NCBI GenBank assembly: GCA_963969595.1
Contig: OZ018410.1
Location: forward strand, 26,354,913-26,418,912
Length of the DNA: 64,000 bases
Direction of reading: 5' to 3'
DNA from: Neckera pumila
Taxonomy: Eukaryota > Streptophyta > Bryopsida > Hypnales > Neckeraceae
The notes beneath the pieces were generated by a model that was not told the origin of the DNA, did no database searches, and saw only the letters and a list, made by a program, of their open reading frames with translations. Position numbers and translations under genes: made by a program. This document shows positions 1 to 11,016 of this stretch, in pieces. Position 1 is the first letter of the stretch, and each line of letters opens with the position of its first letter.

Positions 1-487
1 ATAGTCAAGGCTAACTCAATGAACAATTTGGATGAGAATTTCACTCCGGCTTTTCTAAATCGGTCAAAAGCATTAAGGAGTTTAAGGTAGATCCAAAGTA
101 CCCATTCAGATCGCTTGGCACCACGACCTGGAGCTGCCTTTGTGTAGAGTTGTTTCAGCCCTCCCATCCGGCTCCTACTGCATGAAATTGGTGGAGATGG
201 AATGTCAACCTCTCCTTCATTGCAAAATTGTTGACATTGAGCCCACCAACGAGAAGCTCGAATAAGGTTGGCACTCTTCTGCGCTTGAAAATGCTCCGGA
301 AAGGTGTTGATTGTGCGGACGAAAAGCCCTTGGAGCCATGGGCAAGTTCGTCCTGAACCATCCAGGTGATGACACGCTTGCGGACAACAATTGTGGAAAC
401 TTGCTGCAAGCGACAAGGTGTAGAAGTTGCTGGCGGATTTAGGGCAGCCATGACAAATTCCTGAACATGGCAAAGGTAAATTCTCAA
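1..487 (-). pseudogene. N-terminal fragment of a transposase-like DNA-binding protein, frameshifted
   Basis: I see two minus-strand frames that read as one protein if shifted by one base near position 325. The upstream frame (from 487) carries a basic stretch VVRKRVITWMVQDE. The downstream frame runs open to the window edge and has ANLIRASRWW, then PGRGAKRSEWVLWIYLKLL and FRKAGVKFSSKL. Tryptophan/arginine-rich helices followed by a GRG-KR-EWV block recall, from memory, N-terminal helix-turn-helix regions of pogo/DDE_1-like transposases; I cannot confirm the superfamily. The protein runs off the left edge, so its catalytic part is not visible. The frameshift makes it non-functional unless an intron hides it. 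The flank beyond its start reaches a CACTA-like end near 1193, which may be the element border. Confidence 0.4.
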
Positions 488-1163
488 TTTGCAAATTGAA
501 GTGTCGGATTACCAAAGGGGTGGGAGTAAAAAAAAAAAAAAAGGTCGACAAACGTGAGTGGAGGCCGAATGACTTAGTAGGGTCAATTGCAGTTGGTGGA
601 GAATTTGAGCTGAGCTGACCTGAGTTGGTGGAGAAAGTGACGTGAGCAGGTGGAGCTGAATCGGGATCCAAAAAATGTCGTGAGCAGATGGCCTTCAGTC
701 AAGTCAAAAGCTGGTCAGAAGCTTTCAGTTCAGTCAAAAGTTCCAATCAAGCGCCGGTGAGAAGCTCCAGTCCAGGTCAGGTAGGCACAGATGGGCTATA
801 GCATTGGACTCAATTAGGCGCGGAAGCGGGAGTTTTGAAACTCAGAGTTCCCGCCTTGCGACGGAGTATAACCACCACCACCACCCCCCCCAAAAAAATC
901 ACGCCATTCGTAGATTGTGGAGCAAAGACGCGGAGCGGAGAAGGCTCTCGGAAATCGGGGAAGAGAGGCGCGGAGCAGAGAGTGAATCCAGGGGTGGCCA
1001 GGGAAGGAGTCTCGGAACGCAAGGAAAGGTGACAATCCAAGGAAGGCCAGGGAAGGAGACGACAGGAGCGGAGGCGGCGCATTGAAGTCCAACACAACAC
1101 TAAATCCGCTACAATTCAGATTTAGTGTTGTGGCTGGTAGGGGGGTAAAACACTAAATGTCAT
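488..1163. other. Non-coding flank of the transposase fragment
   Basis: Contains a poly-A run (about 529-542), GAGCTGA/GTGAGCAGGTGG-type short repeats and GC-richer sequence. Short ORFs overlap here on both strands at 804-1100 but none shows a recognisable domain. Probably the 5' non-coding part of the element to which the fragment at 1-487 belongs. Confidence 0.3.
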
Positions 1164-1193
1164 ACTACACTAAATATCATTTTTAGTGTAGTG
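1164..1193. repeat. CACTA-like terminus forming a short hairpin
   Basis: ACTACACTAAA at 1164-1174 is repeated inverted at 1182-1192 with a 7-base loop, and the sequence ends TTTTAGTGTAGTG at 1193. Further CACTAAAT copies lie just inside (1098 and 1151). TAGTG ends with subterminal copies are typical of CACTA elements, so this may be the right border of a transposon extending left. The partner end is outside the window, so no target duplication can be checked. Confidence 0.4.
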
Positions 1194-2299
1194 ATCACAA
1201 GCAAGTAAGATCCAAAAAGATTTCAAGCTCTAATATAAAGTAGAGAAGAAACTATTTCATTATTGTAATATTCCTTCAAGGTACACAATATTTGAAGTTC
1301 TAAATAATTAAAATCCTAAATTGGGTAGGTAAGATGTGCACAAAGCTTCATTCAAAGTCCTACTTCACCCTACTCTCAAACGAGTTATAATAAAGTTAAT
1401 TATAATTTTAGAGTCTACAATAGAGGTGCTTATTGTTTTTCTTAGCGATATTTTGCTCAAAAGCGATACAAGAAATTTATTGAGGCAATATTTGACAACC
1501 CGTTCCTCTTTGAAAACCTGTTCCTCCTTTTGTAGTAGATTGAATTGCTTAATTGCTACAAAATTGTAGGATAAAATCGTTTAGTTTTTAAATGAATGTA
1601 CACATTTTTGGATGAATAAATGTGTCGTCATCCACATTTAGCATGTTTCATCCACATTTATACAGATGCAAACAACTTCAATCATCACTCCTCAAAATAT
1701 TGTTTTCTGCACTGCCTAAAATAAATGAACCACCCAATAAAAAACCCCAAAAAACCCATGAAGTTCTCTACAAGATGTCCCAAACCCTGAGATGTTCACC
1801 TTCGGTACATGACATACGTAATATGTACCCTTGTGGTAGAGGACGCTTTTCCGGCTGGGGCAGTTTCAGGACACCTGTGCCTTGGAGGGTCGCTCGTCAG
1901 TCACACAAGAGTCCACTCACCCCAGTCCCACTCTCCAGTGCGGTGCAGTCCAGTTCGTCGTCGTCAACTGGTCATGAGCGCTTGCGGTCGACCTGCAAGT
2001 CTGCAAGCCAAGAGCTTTCAGAGCCTGAATTGCAAGCATATCGCCCCATTACTCGCCTCATAACCCCTCGCCCAGCCTTCATTGAGCTCTTAACTTCAGC
2101 AAACACGCTGCATTCACACATGCAGTCTAGGGTGTAGACCGAGCTTGGCATTCATTCCTTAGCTTTGCAGCTAACGTAGCTAGCTCACCAGGAATCGCAA
2201 GAGCTTGCTTTGAGACTGCACACAACGCTTTCTAAGCTGGCTATGGTGGACCAACAACTTGCTCAGGTCTGACCCTGTTTCCAAGGCTGCTAGCTAGCT
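1194..2299. other. Intergenic, no recognisable gene
   Basis: AT-rich to about 1700, then more balanced in composition. A 171-codon open frame exists at 1622-2137 (+), but it has no signal, no domain I recognise and a composition like its surroundings, so I do not call it a gene. The GC-richer part from about 1850 may be the upstream region of the gene that starts at 3071. Confidence 0.3.
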
Positions 2300-3070
2300 A
2301 GCTGCATGCATTGTTCTCTCTTCTCGATCGTTTCGGTGGATTATTACAGTAGTTGGGTTAATGGGTGTTGTAAGCCAGCGAGCGTGTCTGTGTTGGGCTC
2401 TGACAGCCGCAGTCTTCAGAGCTAGGTTATCCTTTTTGCAAGTCTTGGGATGCGGGAATGGCGAAAGGTCCAGTGCAGTCCTTCTTTCTAATTCAGATTA
2501 AGCTCCGGGTTCAGCTCTTGGTGCGTTTTATTAGGGTAGTGGAGGTAATGGGAAGCTGGGTGGTATGCAGCCAGGATTGAGTAAGTACTGCTACATCAAT
2601 CTTCAGTTGCTGTTGTACTGGCGAAATCTGTGAGTGTACCCCACATTGTCGCTTCTTCTTTTTGGACCTGCGTTAGGCTGCAACAGCGGCTGGCATTAGG
2701 GCGTGGGACATCTCTGGAGCTGCATTGCGCATCCGGTGGAATTATTTTCATGACTCCGAAGGTAGATAGCTCTATCGTGTTTGCTTTTCTTCTTTACAAC
2801 CTTCTTGTTTGATTTCCTTTTGTGTGAAATTGTTATTTGCGGCTCGGAGTTTCCTCCCCTGCTGTGTTACGTTTCTTTCTTCTTTTCTTTTTCTCTTCTA
2901 TTTGGATAGTTTGTTGAAACTTGCTGTTAGTACTCCCTATTGTGTTGTCATCTCTCCTGAGCACTGGCTGTTGTGCTGCTTGTTCCAGATTGGTTTCTAA
3001 AGATTCAGAGGCTCATTTGGGAGTTGAAGAAAGTGGCTGGTGTTTCACTTGAAGGTCTATTGAAGTAAAA
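2300..3070 (+). promoter_or_regulatory. Leader/promoter region of the cysteine-rich protein gene
   Basis: Sequence before the ATG at 3071 has no long ORF in frame with it. A possible 5'-UTR donor (A|GTAAGT at about 2581) and possible acceptors (for example TTCCAG at about 2989) suggest a leader intron, but I see no unambiguous TATA box and cannot fix the transcription start. Confidence 0.25.
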
Positions 3071-5178
3071 ATGGCTGTACATTATTCAGTGCTGCAGCTG
3101 TTTCTGATAGCGGGATTGCTTGCAGGTATTCCATGGTTGGCTTTTGATTTGTTATGTTATAGTTAGTGTGAAATTCGAGAACAGATGGGCAATTTACCTT
3201 ATCTCTTTTTTAGGGAATTCATGTTTGAAAAAGCATTGCCTCGGACGGAGCTTGGAGCTGTATTAATTTTATTCGAATTAGCTGATTTTACTGGCTGACG
3301 GAGAGGAGCTGTGTGATAGTGTATTTAACACAGCAGAAAACTTTATTAGAAGGAGCTAAAGCGTGGGAGTTCTATTAAGAGTAGGCACTCTAATAAGAGT
3401 TAGGACATTAGGGTGTCACGTACTTATTACAGGGAGTCGAACGCTATCTCTCAGTAAATTTAACCTTCGCATTTCCAAGAGAATAAGTAAAATGATTTCT
3501 TTTGTATCTGAAAGTCAATGAAAAAAGTGATGCAAAATAAATGATTAGCAGTTCTGGGGGGCAAAGGAAATATTGACTGCGCTCCTCCATTTCTTCATGC
3601 CAAGACAAAAGAAAATCAGAGTTTTTGGTTTTGCCAATGTTAAGTGATATCAATATTTCGATGACGTGCAATGGAAAAGTCATCAACCGAGAAGGAATTT
3701 ATCACAAACTAAGAATTCACCTGTTCAGAAACGAAGAATAGATTAACACGTAAGGTCAAGTATATAATATTTTCAGACGTTTCCTGCTATTGCACTCTGT
3801 CATGTTCCAGAGTTTATATGCGTGTGGCTAATTTTTGGTTTCTGACTGTAGGTGCATCAACAGAGCCGTTACCAAGGCAGACAGAGGTGAGGAACCTTAA
3901 TTACTGAATCTGCCTTTCCGGCCATAATTGCTTCTACGTTATTTACTTCGGAATTAAGTTGATTAATTGTGGAATAAACCTCCAGTAGTTCTCCAGAATA
4001 AATCTAACTGAGATTGAACAAGGAGATTAGACCGAGAATATAGAGCTTAATGCAGACGTTTTGTACGCTGTGATAGGTTCTTTAGCTGAAGCGGAATCGG
4101 ATGAAAGACTGTATCAAAACCGTGAATCTTTCAAGTACTCTAGTTTTCGAACTCTTTGGTTCGTCAGAACTAGAACTAAACCATGAACTCGGAAATAGCC
4201 AGTCCTCGGATTTTCATTCTTCTTCAAGGCCTTCCACTTGGAATTCAGTTGCAATAGAGTCACTTGGCTCATTAGTACCAATTTGTAGACATTTGAATAA
4301 TGGGTTAGCTAGAGAAAGCCACTCAACTTGAGCGACAGACTATACTTCCGAATAGAGGCACCAGTTGACGCACGTGGAACTTGCTTAAAAAGTCATATGC
4401 AATATACACAACAGACCATCGGAAATGACCCAACCAATAATGAGCAATGCCCCAGGAACAAACAAACTGAAGATTTCTGTTCATCCTGCCCATTATACAA
4501 GTTCTAGTGGTGATCTTTCCACACAAAAAAAATGCATAACTGAGGCGTTTACACAATAGGTAACATTTGAATGGATGTGCAGAGGTTTCAGGAGCAGGAG
4601 GACACCAGCAACTTCTCAATTGAGGTATGAATTGCTTTTTAGAGAATATGCTCAGCTTCTCAAAATCCGTGACATGATCACAGCATGAAATTCGTAAATA
4701 AAGTCCGAATGATGTTTGGTTGTGGTACTCACTGTTGACAAGGTTGATATAGACATGTTTAAGCTACCTTATATATTGCTTGGGATAAGCTTGAGAGGAT
4801 TTCTGATTTTCTCAAGAAATTACGTACGATAGCATTTTCACCCTAAGTACCTGAATTCTAATTGCACAGGCCCTTCGTGAAGAATGGGACGCCATAGCCA
4901 GCGCTCCACTGACGAGCGACGTGGTGAAATTTTCCAACGGGACGGAGATCCAGCTCTTCCCAAATACGCCAGAGCTCCTCCACAAGCATGCGAATTCGAC
5001 ACGTCGAGTGTTAGGCGACTTCCGTCAGTGCTCACCGTGCACATGCTGTGACCGGTCCAGACGGTGGTGCCTGCCTACAGTTTGCTGCTACAACATCCGC
5101 TGCGGAGTGAAGGGCTTGCCCTTCGGATTGTGCTCCTTCATTCCCGTCTCTTGCGCTTGCTTTGGTTGCCGCAGCTGA
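3071..5178 (+). CDS. Small secreted cysteine-rich protein (three exons)
   Basis: I assemble this gene from three exons: 3071-3125, 3852-3886 and 4870-5178, with introns 3126-3851 (GTATTC...CTGTAG) and 3887-4869 (GTGAGG...TGCACAG). Phases match at both junctions and give about 132 residues. Residues 1-19 form a signal peptide (MAVHYSVLQLFLIAGLLAG), so the product should be secreted. The C-terminal 60 residues have 12 cysteines spaced C-x2-C-x-CC-x6-C-x4-CC-x4-C-x9-C-x6-C-x-C-x2-C, with CCYNIRCG and FGLCSF as the clearest motifs. These recall a plant-specific secreted family that I believe is Pfam DUF7866; that name is from memory. An arginine pair (STRRVLGDF) precedes the cysteine domain and could be a processing site. 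Family function is unknown to me. A peptide ligand or defence-like role is only inference. Confidence 0.72.
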
Positions 5179-6568
5179 ACCATATATGCATCCCTTGCCA
5201 ACTGTTGAATTGACTTCGCGTAGAATCGGGAGTCACTGGAGCTTAATCTTGTGAAGAGGGTGGATGTTGTTGAATTGGCTTTTCATTTTGTAGGTCTCGT
5301 ATGTAATAAGGAGTGGCATTCGATCTCGAAGCTGGGACTGTTTGCTGATTTTAAGTTCTAATTCTTCTAGTTCATGTGCTTCAGCATCTGCCCAGTGCAA
5401 GAATACTCTGCCTGGCTCGCCTTTGTGTACATGATATCTGGACTGTAAATTAAATTCTGCAGTTGGATCCAGTTGCTGAAAATGTGGAGTCAAGATCTTC
5501 ATCGTGTGTATATGTGTATCTGATTTCAATTCTCTGTTTCCTGTATCTTGAGCCACGTACTTTTGATGAATTGGATCCTGTTGAACAATGCCAGTACTAG
5601 TCCTGAGATTGTTAATTTCTTGCATAGAACTCGAGAGAGGCCTGTTATGAAAAGTCATTTCTTAACAAATGTTAACTTATGCAAGACCGTCGTGCATTCG
5701 GGATACTGATTTTTTGTTCTGCGTTCCGTTTCGATTCATTAGTGACGAAAGACAGTCACCCTCAATAGTATCTCATTTTTTAGTAGTATCTCATTTTTAG
5801 CAATGAATCTCTTCTAGATTTGGTGCTTCGAAGTCGATTCAAACGTACGGTTACAACCAAAAAGTTCTCTCCTCTACACTAGTCACACCAATTGAAGGAA
5901 ACATCAAATTTGAGAGAAATTAATTACCCACACTATGCATGGTAGAGAAATGAGATTTGACGTCGAAATAGTGAGATTCTCTTGACCCCTCCATCACGTT
6001 ACTGTATCCCTAGAATGCTCATGTATAGAATATTCTATTTGTGTGTGAATGTACACTTACAGGCTTGCTCTAAAGTAGAAGGGATCCAATGCGGACGACA
6101 GCCGTACCAGATGATCACCGCATTAGAGACAGGATTCGATTTGCTGCACTCCTGGAGGAGTGGAGGTCACGATTTCTCTGCAATTTTTCCCTGATCAACA
6201 TGAACACACTCTTGGATTCCATGGACAGTAACATAGTTCTCTATGGCCTTTGTAGTGTCTGCCCTGTTCTTGTGTCAATCACTTTGATCATGGGATGGTG
6301 AAAGATCACACAGGAGCAGCAAAAGGACTGACATATTTTTTAAATTTTTTTAAATTTCGTAATAAATCTAAATTAGTTATGTTGTTATGAGTGAGTGGAT
6401 GTACTTTTTTCTTTAAATGATTATGACATGGAGACAGCACACAATTTTTGTTATCAGATCCTATTTTGTTATATTAGTAGTAGTAGTATTTTATGGAATT
6501 CACCACCTCTACTGGTCAGGAGTCAGGAGTCCAATATTTTGGTAGAGGAGGCACGTATGCATTGGTTT
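5179..6568. other. Downstream/intergenic, possible 3' UTR
   Basis: The first few hundred bases after the stop at 5176-5178 may be 3' UTR. A 141-codon open frame lies antisense at 5658-5233; it has no signal peptide, no known motif and sits opposite the presumed 3' UTR, so I treat it as chance. The rest is AT-rich without identifiable content. Confidence 0.3.
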
Positions 6569-6681
6569 TTAACCCCTGCCCCATTGATGGCCTTTCTTTG
6601 TCACAAAACACTCAAAACGACCATATCTATTGCAAAGAGCAAGAAAGTTTAAAGCTTGTTTTTCTACATATCTCACCCTAG

Positions 6682-6729
6682 GATCTTGCACTACACTCGT
6701 GAAATTTTTCACGAGTGTAGTGCAAGATC
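6682..6729. repeat. Perfect 23-bp-arm inverted repeat
   Basis: Arms 6682-6704 and 6707-6729 are exact reverse complements (GATCTTGCACTACACTCG... ) with only TT between them. The right arm repeats the motif TGCAAGATC that normally occurs once at this place in the family, so this is a local inverted duplication. Confidence 0.9.
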
Positions 6730-6810
6730 TTACTATCTATATGGTCCAAATTTCAGAAATTTATGTGCAAGATCTTACTATCTATATGGCCCAAATTTCA
6801 GAAATTTATG
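6721..6810 (+). repeat. 45-bp tandem duplication
   Basis: Units 6721-6765 and 6766-6810 differ by a single base (ATGGTCC versus ATGGCCC). The first unit overlaps the right arm of the adjoining hairpin. Confidence 0.9.
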
Positions 6811-7124
6811 TGTGGAAGAAATTTCATAAATTTTGGCCACAAATTGTAGGACACTCTACATTGTCATAGCAAGAAATTTGATCCTTTAGGGATTAATTTA
6901 TTATGTGACACAAATGAAGAGAACATCATTTCATTAGATTTGAAGATATAAATTCATATTGTAATGTCTTTCCTTAGTTTTGAGACTTTGAAAGTATAAT
7001 CAAAGAAGACCAAAATAATTAATTCCATATGCCAAATTAAATTTTGTTAAAATGACAGTCTTCCACAAACTTGGCACTTTTATGTTTAGCCAGTGGTCAT
7101 TATTACACCTCTTTTAGTGTATAA

Positions 7125-7170
7125 AACCTCTTTTAGTGCATAGTCTTGGCACTATGCACTAAGAGAGGTT
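7125..7170. repeat. 19-bp-arm hairpin
   Basis: AACCTCTTTTAGTGCATAG (7125-7143) pairs with 7152-7170 with one mismatch and an 8-base loop. A further partial copy, ACCTCTTTTAGTGTATA, lies directly upstream at about 7107. Confidence 0.8.
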
Positions 7171-7342
7171 CTGTAATATACAAAGCTATAAATGGAAATA
7201 TGGAAATCTAACCTTGTTATCGGAATAATGTCTTTCACTTCTCCACTACTTTGACAAGTGAAACTTTGTCATAGCAAGCGTCTCTATTTTCAAATTACCT
7301 AGTCTATTATGCTATGAGTCATCAATATTCAAACATTAGAGA

Positions 7343-7600
7343 GGGCGATTGCAAAAAACACTTGTCCTATTTTTTGTCACATGCTCAATATAAAAGTTTT
7401 TTTGTGCCATACGTATTGCAAAAATGATTGAATGAATATGAAATTTAGAAGTAAGCTTTCTACAATAAATTGCAATAGAAAAAGTATTTAAATTATTTCA
7501 AGTTTTTTAAAATTAATTCAATAGGTGAGATTGAATTTTGAACATACGTTTTTGGTGTCTTTTAGTACTATCAAGTACGGAGTGCCTTTTTTGAAGAGTT
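7343..7600 (+). mobile_element. Fragment of the TTGCAAGAA TIR family
   Basis: GGGCGATTGCAAAAAACACTTGTC at 7344 matches the left end of the element at 17110, followed by similar text (TTTTTTGTC, GTACTATCAAGTACGGAGT). The right end is missing. Confidence 0.4.
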
Positions 7601-7648
7601 ACATCGTTAGATTTGGTAGGCTAATCCTTCTAATACAAATACACCTTT

Positions 7649-8580
7649 TTAACCCCTAAAGGACCAAGGTGATTTTCCTACCAAAAACCACTCAAAACTG
7701 TCATTTCTATTGCAAAGAGAAAAGAGTTTAAAAAATTATTTTTTTGGCATATCCAATTGTAAGATCTTATACTTGACTAGTATATGAATATGTGGAAGAA
7801 ATTTCAGAAACTTTGACCATGTAGATTGCAAGATATATGCATTTAAAGTAAAGAAATCAAGTTTTTTTCCACCTTACTTGACTAGATTTATTGGCTTTGA
7901 ATCGTTTTAGTTCAAATTCTTTGCACTATTGATTTAGATTTTCTACTTATTTATGTTAAGTAGTTGAGTTGAAAATCTAATAAAATAATTAAGGAAAAGA
8001 AGCACTTCATTTTCACTCATTAAAAATTTGTTAAGTAGAGGTGGGTTCAAGATTGAAGAAAAAACTAAATCATTAATAGCTTTTAGATGGAATTGAATCA
8101 CAATAATTCCAACAACGAGATTGTTCTAGCAACAAAAGCTAACCCTGTCTATATAATTTTTTTGAAAAATTCTAAAAATTGCATTCAAAAATGAATTCTA
8201 TAAGTTATTTTTTCAAGAAGATGCTTAGATTGCCCGAAAAACTAAGATTGTCTATAACTTTCTCATTATTAGTCCAAATTGAATGAAACAAAGCTTCAAA
8301 TGTAGACAAAAATATAATCTTTGAGTCAAAAAATTGAAAAAAAATTATTTTGACTTTTTGTGATTCTTTTTGTGCTGCTCGACAAATTCCTTTTTTGCTT
8401 ATTGTGCCATAACTTTTACTCCCGGGCATCAATGAAAATAAAAATTATATATTCACAAAGCTCTTGCAAAAATATACAACCTCACTAAATTCCAAAAAAT
8501 ATTACTAAAAATTGAGATAGTAGGAACCTGCCCAGACGCAAATTGTCCATCGAGGGGACAACAGGGCCTTTAGGGGTTAA
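7649..8580 (+). mobile_element. Reference copy of the ~930-bp TTAA-flanked non-autonomous transposon
   Basis: TTAA at 7649-7652 and 8577-8580 flank a core that starts CCCCTAAAGGACCAAGG and ends GGGCCTTTAGGGG, giving terminal inverted repeats of at least 14 bp with one mismatch. No ORF of note is inside. Internal landmarks shared with other copies are CTCAAAAC...TTGCAAAGAG, GAGATTGTTCTAGCAA, CATAACTTTCTCAT and a subterminal stem TTGTCC...GGGACAA. A TTAA duplication with C-rich ends is the signature of piggyBac-type elements; Sola3 elements share the TTAA target. The superfamily is inferred, because no matching transposase is visible. Confidence 0.75.
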
Positions 8581-8823
8581 AAGAGGGATTTCCAAAAACA
8601 TGTTCCAAATGTGTTTTGCATTGGCCTAAAGTGTGCTATATTCAGATTGAATTTATGGGTTAAAAAGTTTAGCTTTGATCTTCCTTCTTTTCTATTAGTT
8701 GGCAACAATGGTCACTATTAAAGTAAAATTTTCAAGTATATTTTCTATTTTAAAAAATAAAAATGTAGAAGTCTTATTTTCTAGTGTAAATTGTAGCCTA
8801 TGGCACAAAAAGATTTAATAGTA

Positions 8824-9574
8824 CTAGTGTGTCGTTGCAAGAATGACCTTCCGTTTTTGTTCCACTTTGGCCGTTTTTAGCCATTTTTTTAGGAGTACTA
8901 TAAAAATAGAAAAACATTTTTAAAAATATATGAAAAATATGAAAAATGTATATACGTATAATAAGAAGGTACCCTATGAAGGAAAAGCAAACAAAAATTC
9001 TCTAAATAGGAGAACTAGAAAAGTGTAGAATCGCAAGAAAATACATACTTTGACATTTTAATTTGTAAAAAATTGGAAAAGTAATTTAGAAAAAACCCGA
9101 AAAATGCCATTTGGGAAGACTTTATGTTAAAGAGATTTCACCAAAAATATGATCCTAAACCATCTTCAATGTTCAAAATTGCGTGCGCAAGGGAGCCCTC
9201 TTTGCATGGATGTAGAGGATATAAAATAAAATATTTTTTAATGCCCCTTGGTAGAAACATGAGTTCCTACTATGGAAATAGACCATAGAAATTTCAGCTC
9301 CAAATCATTAAATTTGGGGACTCCTTATGTAGTAAATCCCCCTAAAACTCAAAACGTGACATATTAGTTTAAATGATTTTTAAATATAAAATGATTTTTG
9401 AATTTTTTTGAAAAATATAAGATATAATGAAACTCAAAAGAAGAATCTCCAATAAAAATTTCAAGCTCATGCAAGTCACGCTTCAGAAGTTATTTCAAAA
9501 GGAAGCTTTAACATTTCTTTTGTGACAATGGTTTAGTACTTTTCAATACCGGTCTTTCTTGCAATCACCCTAGT
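8824..9574 (+). mobile_element. TIR element with TTGCAAGAA core (about 740 bp)
   Basis: Left end GTCGTTGCAAGAATGACC (from about 8831) and right end GGTCTTTCTTGCAATCACC (9551-9569) are imperfect inverted copies. CTAGT occurs on both sides (8824-8828 and 9570-9574) and may be the target duplication. The interior is AT-rich and non-coding; the passage GAGAACTAGAAAAGTG recurs in similar form near 58120. Confidence 0.5.
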
Positions 9575-10540
9575 GAAGGCTCATAGTGCCTCCAATTTGT
9601 CAATGTAACAATTTTTTATGGCGGATTAAGTATTGCCATCCATCCTTGCCATCCAATGATGAACATCACGTGTTATCTAAATAGTAGAGTTGAAATCCAA
9701 TTGACTGTCTAGATTTCCTATTCCAAGCCCCCAAGGTGATTCATAATACAAAAAAGTACTAAAAGGCTGAAAAAAAACCCCACAACAAGTAGTAGAAGTG
9801 TTTCTTCGATGAAGCTCATATACTCGATACGTTTCATTTTATCAGCTAACCATTTTGAGATTTAACATTACCAATCTTCAAAGAGATGTCTCTGCTTGTC
9901 TCGACACTCGTACATTCTCACCTTTTAAATTTGCGGCATTATACATTGTTCTATTCACCACAATGGTCGGACCGGTGCTGCACCCGTCCAATACTGTTAG
10001 CAGTGTTCAAGTCTTTTCGCAACAATTTTAGCAAGTATTATCAAAAGTCTTTACTTGGCAGTGTGTTAAGAAATGGAATCTGTGTCGAATGTGATGTTTT
10101 TCGAATGGTTTTCCATCTTGAAGGACAGAGTCCAAAACATTGAATTGGTTCCTCCTGCTTGTGTGTCGTCTCCATTCAAATTGAAACTGGTTGCATTGGA
10201 AAGGAAGTGAATAGATCTCCATAACTGCCTTACAATTGGGTGGGAGTTACCTCTCAAATAACGGAATCGATGCAAGAACATCCGGTGCTGCAAACATCCT
10301 AAATTAAATAGTGCAAGGTAACAAAGGAACGACTGAATGGTTCAAAAAGCTTCTGCAAATCTTAAGTCGGCATTTGTGAGCAGATTTGTCTGTAAAATTA
10401 TCAAATAACCAGAGGTTTTCAAAGAGGTCATCGACTGCTTACTCATTTCTTTTACTTCCGCTGACCATGGCCAGATACAAATTTGCAGTACTTCGTCGAC
10501 TTCGCCCACTAAAGAACGCTAACAGTCTATTTAAAATTAA
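9575..10540. other. Intergenic, no recognisable gene
   Basis: Mixed composition. Short overlapping ORFs on both strands (9886-10143 +, 10066-10293 -) lack motifs and I do not support them. Part may be 3' flank of the pectate lyase gene. Confidence 0.3.
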
Positions 10541-10705
10541 CCAACTCGTTCTGATCTGGAGGGGGCTTCAGTGAGGTCGATGACTTCGTCATTTGAACCA
10601 ACTCGTCACTCTCCAGCTCCATTGACCTCCCCATCAGCGGTCGATTCTTAGAATTACATCATTCTTTGTTTCTGCAACTCTTAACTAAACAACTCGTCTG
10701 CTCAG
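10541..10705 (+). repeat. Dispersed repeat, copy 1 (empty-site copy)
   Basis: Matches 25464-25634 over about 130 bp (GGGGGCTTCAGTGAGGTCGATGACTT, CACTCTCCAGCTCCA, AGCGGTCGATTCT). At 10684-10687 it reads CTAA followed by ACAACTCGTCTG, whereas the second copy is interrupted exactly there by a 937-bp element. It is therefore an uninterrupted relative of an occupied site. Its own nature is unknown. Confidence 0.75.
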
Positions 10706-11016
10706 AGGCTGTCACTTGCTGAGCAAAGGTTACGCATATCAAAGATAAACTAGTATACTAAACACACCTAAACGATCTCTTCCTCACCAGCTGCTGGAAT
10801 TGTAAAAGCATTCGCAAACAAGCTTGAATGAGGAAGTTGCAAAAACGTTTTCGCTGTCAGTCGGACGACCGCATCCGGGCTGCTGGAAGCGCACCCTCAG
10901 TGTAAGAGTCCATTTGCTAAAGACTTGATGAGTACGCGTCCATTGATTGGTAAAGATTCCGGGTCTCCTGGTGATATGTTCTCCAGGGTGATCGTGCAAT
11001 TCCCAGTTCAATTCCT

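Larger units (their letters stand above)
6569..6870 (+). mobile_element. Truncated copy of the TTAA/CCCCT element family
   Basis: Begins TTAACCCCT at 6569 and then follows the left end of the family described at 7649 (ACACTCAAAAC, CTATTGCAAAGAG, GGATCTTGCA, TTTCAGAAATTT). It stops matching near 6870, so the right end is lost. It has been rearranged internally by a perfect inverted repeat and a tandem duplication. Confidence 0.6.

Noticed and set aside
1622..2137. 171-codon ORF upstream of the cysteine-rich gene
   Set aside because: No domain, signal or codon bias visible; it overlaps the likely promoter/leader.
5233..5658. 141-codon antisense ORF
   Set aside because: It lies opposite the presumed 3' UTR with no recognisable motif.
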